Positions 43,231 to 50,386 of a stretch of DNA of 64,000 bases are shown here, piece after piece; the stretch's first letter is position 1; each line of letters opens with the position of its first letter. The stretch is taken from assembly GCA_019634575.1 (NCBI GenBank), contig JAHCAY010000002.1:730897-794896 (forward strand). The letters run 5' to 3'. The notes under the pieces were generated by a model. The model was not told the DNA's origin. It was given only the letters and a program-made list of their open reading frames with translations, and did no database searches. Origin of the DNA: Candidatus Didemnitutus sp. (lineage in GTDB: Bacteria > Verrucomicrobiota > Verrucomicrobiia > Opitutales > Opitutaceae). A program made the translations under genes and the position numbers.

Positions 43231-44397
43231 TCAGGCCAGCAGGTGCTGCCATTGGTCATCGCGCGCGCCGCGCGCCGCCTTGAGCGCGCCGATCGCGACG
43301 TAGCGTTTGAAATCCTGGCCGGCCAGCCGGACCTTCGGCGCTTCGTAGCCGTCCTTGGTCAGTCTTTCCTGCAGGACCGTGTCGATGCCGCGAATGCGGC
43401 TGCCACCGCCCGTGACGACGATGTTCTGCAAGAGTTGCGCGACCGAGTCGGACGGCGCGCGGGCGATGAGCGTCGCGAGCGCCGGATAGATTTTGTCGAG
43501 CAGGCGATTGCAGGCGCGACCGACGATCTCGCCCAGATCGAGCGTGTGCGCCTTGCCGCCGATCAGCACCTTCACCTCGATCGGCTTGCGAATGGGGCCG
43601 ACATACGAGTGCTCCTCCTTGATCGCGCGGATCGTCCCGCGCGTGAGGCCGTTGTTCGGATAGATGCGCTCGAGTTCGTCCTCGATGATCTTGTCGATCG
43701 CGTCGCCGGCGAACGGCATGCTGATCTGATCCTCCGCCGTCGGAAAGAAACCCTGGATCAGGCAGAGGTCGCTCGTGCCGCCGCCGATGTCGACGAACAG
43801 CGAGTTCGTCACCGGATCGGGGTAGTTCGGCTGACCGAGCCGCGTATCGTCGCGGAAACCGAGCGCCGCGAGAAACGGTTCGGGGATCAGCAGGACGCGA
43901 TCGAACACGCCCGCCGCGCACGCGCGGATGTCCTCGCGCGCCGGATCGCCGGCATTGGCCGGCACGCCGATCACGGCGCGGATTTCCGCACCGCCCGCTG
44001 GATCGACCACCGCGCGGATGCGCTGGACGAAATCACGTGCCGCGTCGCGATGCGCGATGATCCCGTCTTCGAGTGGCGCGACCATCCGCAGTTGCAGGCG
44101 GTGATTGAGCGCCTCCTCGCCGATCAGTGTCGTGGCATTGCCGGCGATGATGCCGTCGACCAGACCCTCGCGGGCGTAGCCCACGACGGAGGGGATCACT
44201 TTGCTGACGGTGGTGTCGCGCGTCTCGGCCGGTCCGGCGAGCACGCAGGAGGCGTTCGTGCCGAGATCGAATCCGACGAGGATGCGCCGACGCTCGCCTC
44301 CGCGGCGGGGCGCCGCGCTGTCGGCGGGACGATCGATGTTGGCGGGGATGGCGGCGGCCGGAACCTTCTTTTCAACGGGAGCAGTGGCTGTGGTCAT
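43231..44397 (-). CDS. MamK-like bacterial actin (Hsp70/actin ATPase fold)
   Basis: 388 residues from ATG 44397. Actin-fold motifs: phosphate-1 ILVGFDLGTNASCV near residue 40, phosphate-2 LFVDIGGGTSDLCL near 200, adenosine motif VVTGGGSRIRGID near 329. The wider sequence is very like MamK: VIGVPANA, PEPFLAALGF, PTAEDQISMPFAGDAIDK, AIKEEHSYVG, and LLQNIVVTGGGSRI all have MamK counterparts. An N-terminal extension of about 35 residues (TATAPVEKKVP) is atypical. MamK polymerises into filaments that align magnetosomes; homologues exist in non-magnetotactic bacteria. No mam gene is in this window. It is the second gene of a minus-strand pair 28 bp after 44426-44872. Confidence 0.83.
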   Translation of the reverse strand: MTTATAPVEKKVPAAAIPANIDRPADSAAPRRGGERRRILVGFDLGTNASCVLAGPAETRDTTVSKVIPSVVGYAREGLVDGIIAGNATTLIGEEALNHRLQLRMVAPLEDGIIAHRDAARDFVQRIRAVVDPAGGAEIRAVIGVPANAGDPAREDIRACAAGVFDRVLLIPEPFLAALGFRDDTRLGQPNYPDPVTNSLFVDIGGGTSDLCLIQGFFPTAEDQISMPFAGDAIDKIIEDELERIYPNNGLTRGTIRAIKEEHSYVGPIRKPIEVKVLIGGKAHTLDLGEIVGRACNRLLDKIYPALATLIARAPSDSVAQLLQNIVVTGGGSRIRGIDTVLQERLTKDGYEAPKVRLAGQDFKRYVAIGALKAARGARDDQWQHLLA

Positions 44398-44425
44398 AGG
44401 ATTGGGATGGTGGGTTGAATGAAAA

Positions 44426-44872
44426 TCAGCGGCTCGCTCCGCGCCTGACGGCGCGATCCCCCGCGAGCATCGCATCGAGAAAATCGGCAATCTCCAGCGA
44501 GCCGCCCGGAGGCGCGGTCTCGGCCGCCGGTCGGCTCCCGCCCGGCACCGCAGCGGCGCGCGGCGTCGCGTGCGCCGGAGTCGGCCAACGCCCCGCGAGT
44601 TGCTGAATCAGCAAATCCGCGATGATCACCGCCTCCGCCGCGCGCGCCGATTCGGCGGCAAAAATCCGATCGATCTCAGCCTGGCTCACGGCCGTATCGC
44701 CGTGCGCGGCGCGCATCGCCGCGATGGCGGCCGCAAGGTCGGTTCGCTCAAGGCGGTCCGCTTCCGCCACGTCGCCGCGCTCGCGCAGGACGCAAATCCG
44801 GCGAATGAGGCGCGTGAGATCGTCCCGGCCGCTGTCGCTCGAAGGAGAGAACGAGAGGTGAGGTGTGTTCAA
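44426..44872 (-). CDS. Hypothetical protein, paired with the MamK-like actin
   Basis: About 148 residues from TTG 44872 (alternative ATG at 44968 gives 180 residues with an Arg-rich leader). It is largely helical with DLTRLIRRICVLRERGDVAEADRLE and SQAEIDRIFAAESARAAEAVIIADLLI, followed by a Pro/Ala-rich linker and a C-terminal helix EIADFLDAML. No known domain. It precedes the actin gene with 28 bp between them, so it is probably its partner. Start uncertain. Confidence 0.6.
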   Translation of the reverse strand: MNTPHLSFSPSSDSGRDDLTRLIRRICVLRERGDVAEADRLERTDLAAAIAAMRAAHGDTAVSQAEIDRIFAAESARAAEAVIIADLLIQQLAGRWPTPAHATPRAAAVPGGSRPAAETAPPGGSLEIADFLDAMLAGDRAVRRGASR

Positions 44873-45275
44873 AGCGATGACGGCCCATCGACTCGGCGAG
44901 ACGAAGAAGGTTCGGGAGAAATTTTTCCGCGCGGGTGCCGTGCCTTGCCGGCAGCCGCGGCGCGCCACCCGCGCCGTCGGCGTGCTTCGCCGCCGGCCGG
45001 CCGTCTTTCACTCGGAGCGATGCGGTTATTTTCAAAACGTCGGCACATTTGCGCACGCACTGCACCTCCGGCCTGGGACATTTCCCCATGACGTTTCCGT
45101 CTGATCTCCCGCCGGACAAATACCGTGCCGCACGCGCCGCGGCTGACCGCACCCGCCCTCGACCGCCTGAGGGATTTTCGCGGGGTTCCTCGGTTGACTT
45201 CGGCGACGCGCTCCGACTTTCTCCCGCGCACACGGGCCATGGCTGTCGCTCCATCAGCGACGCTTCCACGCCACC
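44873..45275. promoter_or_regulatory. Divergent intergenic region between actin and RebB operons
   Basis: 403 bp separating the minus-strand pair and the plus-strand RebB cluster. It must carry the promoters for both. A weak -35-like ttgact at 45194-45199 is the only candidate I see; no convincing -10 box. No gene of its own is supported. Confidence 0.35.
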
Positions 45276-45629
45276 ATGCCTTCGTCAGACCCTTCCGCGC
45301 CCGGCTCGTCCGCCGGCGCGCTCCCCGACGAGATCGTGCAGAGCATTGCCATCGCCAATGCCACGACCATCGCCTCGCAGCCCGCCATCCTCGCCAACCT
45401 GGGCCTCGCCAACGAAATCCTGAACGCGAACCTGCAACAGCAGGCCCAGATCGCGCAGCAGCAAGCCGTGAATCTTCTCACGCTCGCCATCGTCGCCAAA
45501 TCCGTCGCCACGATCCTGCGCGACAATCCCGCCGGTGGCGCAAGCACCGCGGAGATCCAGGAACTCCTCGCCGTCCTGAAATCGGTGCCAGCGTCCGCGC
45601 CCGCGCCCGCTTCAGCTCCCGCCTCCTAA
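45276..45629 (+). CDS. RebB-like protein (R-body family), copy 1
   Basis: 117 residues. Central segment IANATTIASQPAILANLGLANEILNANLQQQAQIAQQQAVNLL matches the RebB pattern: an APAM/QPAI box, then Asn/Gln-rich helix in which most positions are Ala, Asn or Gln. The Pro/Ala/Ser-rich C-terminus (residues about 100-117) is an added tail. RebB-type subunits form R-bodies, coiled protein ribbons that unroll. Identification is by family pattern, not by an alignment. First gene of a plus-strand cluster. Confidence 0.7.
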   Translation: MPSSDPSAPGSSAGALPDEIVQSIAIANATTIASQPAILANLGLANEILNANLQQQAQIAQQQAVNLLTLAIVAKSVATILRDNPAGGASTAEIQELLAVLKSVPASAPAPASAPAS

Positions 45630-45662
45630 CCCCTTCAACCTCCACCCTTACTCCCTCCTCCC

Positions 45663-46004
45663 ATGCCCGACGCCCCCATCACCGCCCCCAATCCCCTCAA
45701 CGAGACCGCCCTGGTCGTCGCCATCACCAACCTCAAGAGCATCGCCGAACAGCCCGCCATGCTCTCGAACCTCGCGTATTCGAACGTGATCGCGAACACC
45801 AACCTCTCGCAGCAAAACGCCGTCGCCAATCAGCAGGCGATGAACGAACTCGGCATCTCCATCGTCGGCAAAACGGTGAACAAGGTCTCCGACCTCGGCC
45901 CGCTCGAGGCCCGCTCCGCCGTCGATATCCTCACCAACAACGAATACGCCCAGACGATCGCCGACCTCAAGGCCACCCTGCAGGCGTTCAACAGCAAGTC
46001 GTGA
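45663..46004 (+). CDS. RebB-like protein (R-body family), copy 2
   Basis: 113 residues. AITNLKSIAEQPAMLSNLAYSNVIANTNLSQQNAVANQQAMNELG is RebB-like: QPAM.LSNL.Y, then NAVANQQAM. It continues with SIVGKTVNKV and a C-terminal LTNNEYAQTIADLKATL helix. Paralogue of copy 1 (both QPAI/QPAM and NAxAxQQA). 33 bp after copy 1, and its stop overlaps the next start (GTGA). Confidence 0.73.
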   Translation: MPDAPITAPNPLNETALVVAITNLKSIAEQPAMLSNLAYSNVIANTNLSQQNAVANQQAMNELGISIVGKTVNKVSDLGPLEARSAVDILTNNEYAQTIADLKATLQAFNSKS

Positions 46005-46600
46005 CCTTTGCCGCGTCCAAGCGCCGACGACCGAGCGCCACTGCCGCACTCGGCTCGCCGGCCACTCTGGCGGCCAAGCAGCCGGGCGCGTGGCGGGACC
46101 GCCCGCTGCCGCCCAACGCGCCCGCGCAGCCGTATTGCGTGCGCCCGCCCGTGCAGCTGCGCGTGGTCAACGCCACACCCGCCCAGTTGCGCGCCGCACT
46201 CGCGCAAATCGCCGTCGAGGAGGCACCGGCGGGCGCGCAGGCGACAATTCCGCGACCGCCCGCCCCCGCGCGCGCGGCATTGCCCGACCTCAGCCGCGCC
46301 GTGCTCGATCGCGCGCTCGCCACGCTGCACACGCCCACCGCGCTCGCCGAGCGGGTGGAGCACTACATCGCACCGCGCAACTCCGCCCACACCGACCCCG
46401 CTCCGGTGCCCAGCGCCATCGCCGCACGCCTCGCCGAAGGCAACGGCCGCATCAGCGGCGGCGGCACCGCCACCGATCCCTGGGCGTGTTCCGACTCGCG
46501 GCCGCTCTACCTGACCGCACCCGCGACGATTTGCTTCGTCGGCCTCGCGGCGAACCAGTTGAACCTCGCCGAGATTTTCGGCCTGCCCGCAACCCCGTGA
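46001..46600 (+). CDS. Hypothetical protein of the RebB cluster
   Basis: 199 residues from GTG 46001, overlapping the RebB-like stop (GTGA). Composition is Ala/Pro/Arg-rich; the middle (PVQLRVVNATPAQLRAALAQI) looks like a small alpha/beta domain, a long Ala-rich helix follows, and a C-terminal ICFVGLAANQLNLAEIFG. No signal peptide or domain I recognise. GTGA coupling to the next gene. Confidence 0.65.
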   Translation: MTFAASKRRRPSATAALGSPATLAAKQPGAWRDRPLPPNAPAQPYCVRPPVQLRVVNATPAQLRAALAQIAVEEAPAGAQATIPRPPAPARAALPDLSRAVLDRALATLHTPTALAERVEHYIAPRNSAHTDPAPVPSAIAARLAEGNGRISGGGTATDPWACSDSRPLYLTAPATICFVGLAANQLNLAEIFGLPATP

Positions 46601-46908
46601 CTTCCCTGGCCCCGGAGCGTCCGCTCCCGACTTGCGAGGAAATCGCCCGCGATCTCGAGCGTCGCGGACGCGCCGCCGCGGCGGCGACGGCTCAACTCTT
46701 CCGTCTGCGCGAGCATCAGCGCACATGCGCCACGGGTCCGCATCGCGTTTTTCATTTTCCCGCCACGCGCCAGCTCGTCGTCCTCCGCGACATTGCCCAA
46801 GTCGAAGGCGCCGCCTGCGTGCACGAGTGCGATTCGTTCGCCGCCGCACTCGCGTGGACCAACCACCGCCTCGCCGCCATTCTGGCCACCTCTGCTCCGC
46901 GCCCATGA
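46597..46908 (+). CDS. Hypothetical protein of the RebB cluster
   Basis: 103 residues from GTG 46597 (GTGA overlap). Sequence RPLPTCEEIARDLERRGRAAAAATAQLFRLREH then a beta-like FHFPATRQLVVLRDIAQV and HECDSFAAALAWTNHRLA. Two or three Cys and several His are present. No known family. Coupled to the next gene by ATGA. Confidence 0.65.
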   Translation: MTSLAPERPLPTCEEIARDLERRGRAAAAATAQLFRLREHQRTCATGPHRVFHFPATRQLVVLRDIAQVEGAACVHECDSFAAALAWTNHRLAAILATSAPRP

Positions 46909-47180
46909 ACACCCCGCTCTCCCCGCATCAACGCGCCAAGCTCGCCCTCGACCTGCTGGCGCAACTGCGCCGGGCCGCTCCGCAGTCGCGCCTCGCTCCG
47001 CTGCCGGACGCTCCGGCGCTCGCCCGCGAGGTCGCGACTCACGCGAAAGACCTCAGCCACGCGCTCGCGACCGTCGTCCAAACCGGCGACGCCACCGCCC
47101 AATCCACCCACGTCATCGCGCAGGCGCTCGGCGCCCAACACGCTGCCGTCCGACAGGTGCTCGGCTTGTCCAAACCGTAG
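46905..47180 (+). CDS. Small helical hypothetical protein of the RebB cluster
   Basis: 91 residues from ATG 46905, overlapping the previous stop (ATGA). Predicted all-helical: HQRAKLALDLLAQLRRAAPQ then THVIAQALGAQHAAVRQVL. No recognisable family. Last gene of the cluster; a hairpin with T-rich tail follows at 47304. Confidence 0.65.
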   Translation: MNTPLSPHQRAKLALDLLAQLRRAAPQSRLAPLPDAPALAREVATHAKDLSHALATVVQTGDATAQSTHVIAQALGAQHAAVRQVLGLSKP

Positions 47181-47303
47181 GTCATCTTGCGCCTGCGGCC
47201 GGTGTCCTTTGCCGCATTTACGTCGCGCCGAACCGCTGACGGACGAACCGCACCATCGACACACGACCTGCGACGCGACGGCAATTTTCGCACTATAATC
47301 TTC

Positions 47304-47335
47304 CGGCGACGTCTTCCGCGTCGCCGCTTGTTTTC
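47304..47335 (+). terminator. Candidate terminator after the RebB cluster
   Basis: Stem ggcgacg/cgtcgcc around tcttccg with gcttgtttt after it. A TATAAT (47294-47299) is immediately upstream, but no matching -35 box is seen, so a small transcript starting here is only a possibility. Confidence 0.5.
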
Positions 47336-47463
47336 GCCAACCGGCAGACGGATAGTATGGCACCGCGGGCACGTTGGCTGCCCCTCGGAGAGAATCGGCA
47401 GACAGCGCGCACCCACCCCGGGCCTGCGCCCGGGCGACTTGATGCCCCCAGTCCGTCACGCCC

Positions 47464-48166
47464 ATGAAAACTCCGCGATTCCTCGCCCTCCTCGCGCTCG
47501 CGGCGCCGCTCCTCTGCCCCGCGGGCCAGAAAACCGCCCCCCCACGACACCGTCTCGCTTCCCGAAGTCGCGTTCCCCATTCAAATGCTGCGACGGGGAG
47601 TCACTCACGGCGAAGTGCAGGCGATCCTGAAAATCGGCCCGGACGCCCGCCTTCAGGACACGCTGGTCACCGCCTACACGAACAAAGCTTTTGCCGACGC
47701 TGTCCTCGCTGCGCTGCCGCAGGGCGTCTTCCGTCCCCGTTTGGTCGATGGCCGCCCGGTCACCACGATCGCAGCGGTGACGGTGCGGTTCGAGGTCCAA
47801 GGTCTGCTCGTGATCGAACGCTTCGCGAGCGACGACGTCGAATTCCGTCCCGGCGTCCTCGCCTACCAACCCTGCGACCCGACACGCCTCGACCAACCGC
47901 TGCAAACAATGTTCGCGCCCTCGCCTGGTTATCCGCGCGAGCTGCGCGACCAAGCCGTGCAAGGTCGCGTGGAGCTCGAATACTACGTCGACGAATCCGG
48001 CCGCGTCCGCGTGCCGATCGTCACCCAAGCCGGCAACGACACGCTGGCCAGCCTGAGCCTCGCAGCCGTCGAACGGTGGCGCTTCGTGCCGCCGTGCAGC
48101 CAGGGCCGGCCCGTGCTGGTGCGCGTTCGCCAGACGTTCCTCTTCCAGCCGGCGGCGGAGAGCTGA
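47464..48166 (+). pseudogene. TonB-like protein gene with a frameshift in a C7 tract
   Basis: An ATG at 47464 (MKTPRFLALLALAAPLLCPAGQ) gives a signal peptide in one frame, but the body (MLRRGVTHGEVQAIL... through FQPAAES, stop at 48166) lies in the +1 frame. The join is at a run of seven C bases, 47537-47543. Reading the run as six C restores A-G-Q-K-T-A-P-H-D-T-V-S in one frame. The body has two TonB-C-like repeats, the second ending VRVPIVTQAGNDTLASLSLAAVERWRF. So this is a TonB-like energy transducer or relative, either inactivated, phase-variable, or a sequence error. The in-frame body ORF begins at 47585. Confidence 0.75.
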
Positions 48167-48207
48167 GCGTTCACATCCAGTCCCTCATCGCACGGACGCT
48201 GGAGTCG

Positions 48208-50259
48208 TCACCGGCGTCCGATGCCCACGGATTCGAGAAACGCGTCCTGCGTCGGCGCCCGGCCGAGGAACTTTTCCACCGACTCGTTCACGTCGCGCGT
48301 ATGCCCCACGGCGAAAATCTCGTCGCGCAGCCGGCGACCGGCGGTCGCGTCGAAATAGCCGCCCGCGCAGCGCGGGAAAACTCCCGCCACGTCGAGCGCC
48401 AGCACCTTCGCCCAAAGATAGCCGTAGTAACCGGCGTCGTAGCCGGCAAGGTGACCGAAATACGCCACGAACGCCGTGTCGGGCGTCGGCGGTGTCACCA
48501 CACGCGTGAGCGTGTCGTTGCCCATGCGCACGACGTCCACCGCCTGCGCACCTGCGGCGTCGAGCGCATGCAACCCGAGATCGATGAGGCCGAACGCGAG
48601 CTGCCGGCGCGTGGCGTATCCCTCGGTCGCCTGCCGCGCGTGTTCGAGCGCGGCGATCGTTTCGGCCGGGACCTTCTTCGTCGCATCGCGGTAATCGGCC
48701 GCGAAGGTGTCGAGCACGCCCTTGTCCCACGCCCAGCATTCGAGCGCCTGCGACGGCACCTCGACGAAATCGCGCGGCACCGCGAAAGCGCTGAAACTCG
48801 GAAAGCGCGCGCGGCTGAGCAACCCGTGCAACACGTGGCCGAATTCGTGAAACAGCGTCACGACATCATCGTGTTTCAACAACGACGGCTTGTCGGGCGC
48901 GGGCGACGGGAAATTGCACAGCAGCGCCATCACCGGCAAATCGTAGCGACCGTCAGGCAGCACGCCGCCGCTCTTTTGCGGAAAACAGGCGAAGTGGTTG
49001 AACTTCCCCTCGCGCGGAAACATGTCGAGGTAGCACGCGCCGAGCACTTCGCCGCCGCTGTCGCCGACGACCCACAGCTGCACGTCCGGCGCCCACGCGT
49101 AGGGCGGCTCGACGCGAGTGAACTGCAAAGCGAACACGCGCTCGAACGTCGCGAACATCCCGTGCAGCACCGCCTCGTAGGGGAAGTAGACGCGCAGCGC
49201 CTCGTGATCGACGGCGTAGCGCTGCTTCATGAGCTGGTTGAGAAAATAGCTCACATCCCACGGCTCGAGCGTCGCATCGGCCCGGCCGGTTTCAGCAACC
49301 TTCAATTCGCGAAGCGTCGTCAGCTCCGCCGCGAGCTTCGGCTGCAAACCCGTCACGAGCTTCTCCTCGAAGCCGATCGCGGTCGCCGCGTCCTTCACCA
49401 TGCGCGTCTCCGTCTGGTAATCCGCCCAGTTCGCGTAGCCGAGGCGGCGCGCGATCTCGGCGCGCAGCGCCACGAGCTGCTGGAGCACCGCGACGTTCTT
49501 CTCGCGCGCGAGATTGCCGCGCAGATGCGAGAAACGTCGCCGCGTCTCGGGGTCGCGCGCGTTCTGCATCAGTGTCGTCGCATGCCACGTCACATGCGCA
49601 GCGACGCGATAGCGGCCATCCGGCTGCTTCACGCCCGGCGCTTCGAGAAAACTCTCCGGCACGCCCGCGAGTTCCTCGGCGGTGAAGTCGAGCGTCGCAC
49701 GCGCCTCGTTGATATTCACGCCGAACTCGGTGTTCAGCGCCGCGAGTCGCTTCTGCAATTTCTCCACCTCCGCCCGCTCGTCCGGCGGCAGTGCGAGACC
49801 GGCGCGGCGGTAGTCGCGCATCGTGAAGTCCACCAGCCGCTGCTCCTCCGGCGAGAGGGCAGGGCGTGCATCGGCGACGGCTTTCAGCGCACGGTAAAGG
49901 TCTTCGCGATACGTGACGCCCACCGACCACTCCGAAAGTTTCACGTTCACCTCGTTCGCCGCGTCGCGCATGGCACGATCCGGGCTCGACTCGGCGACGG
50001 TCTGGACTTTCGCCGCTTCGTCGTTCACGCGCGCGAGCGCCGCGTCGACCGCGGCAAAGGTGTTCGCGAAGGTCCGCTGTGCACCGTCCACTGCAGCGAC
50101 GGCCGCCAACGCGGCATCGGCCTCGCGGACGGCGGTCTCGGCCTGCGCACGGACTTCGTCGGCGCTCGTCGGATAAACGACGAGCTCGAGGCGAGCACGG
50201 TGTTGCGCGGCGCGGGATTGGAAATCGGCCAAAGTGACGGGAGTCGGACGTGGAGCCAT
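48208..50259 (-). CDS. M3 family metallopeptidase (oligopeptidase)
   Basis: 683 residues from ATG 50259. The zinc motif HEFGH is near residue 466 (TLFHEFGHVLHG) with the downstream Glu in EVPSQALECW. The length and helical N-terminal lobe fit M3 peptidases such as oligopeptidase A / thimet-type. Cytosolic degradation of peptides, for example released signal peptides. A GGAGG lies upstream of 50259 on the minus strand. No signal peptide. Confidence 0.9.
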   Translation of the reverse strand: MAPRPTPVTLADFQSRAAQHRARLELVVYPTSADEVRAQAETAVREADAALAAVAAVDGAQRTFANTFAAVDAALARVNDEAAKVQTVAESSPDRAMRDAANEVNVKLSEWSVGVTYREDLYRALKAVADARPALSPEEQRLVDFTMRDYRRAGLALPPDERAEVEKLQKRLAALNTEFGVNINEARATLDFTAEELAGVPESFLEAPGVKQPDGRYRVAAHVTWHATTLMQNARDPETRRRFSHLRGNLAREKNVAVLQQLVALRAEIARRLGYANWADYQTETRMVKDAATAIGFEEKLVTGLQPKLAAELTTLRELKVAETGRADATLEPWDVSYFLNQLMKQRYAVDHEALRVYFPYEAVLHGMFATFERVFALQFTRVEPPYAWAPDVQLWVVGDSGGEVLGACYLDMFPREGKFNHFACFPQKSGGVLPDGRYDLPVMALLCNFPSPAPDKPSLLKHDDVVTLFHEFGHVLHGLLSRARFPSFSAFAVPRDFVEVPSQALECWAWDKGVLDTFAADYRDATKKVPAETIAALEHARQATEGYATRRQLAFGLIDLGLHALDAAGAQAVDVVRMGNDTLTRVVTPPTPDTAFVAYFGHLAGYDAGYYGYLWAKVLALDVAGVFPRCAGGYFDATAGRRLRDEIFAVGHTRDVNESVEKFLGRAPTQDAFLESVGIGRR

Positions 50260-50386
50260 TGCGAAGGAGGTTGATCGGCGAAACGACAGCTCACATCGCG
50301 CTTTTCGCCCCAGCAATCCTTTTGGGCGCGGCGCTCGTCCCGTTTAGCTTTGCGGACAGCGAGCGGAGGCATTTGCTCGTCCCCCT

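Noticed and set aside
47464..50274. 936-codon plus-strand frame running through the M3 peptidase region
   Set aside because: Only the first part (signal peptide) belongs to a real gene; the rest is antisense to the well-supported M3 peptidase.
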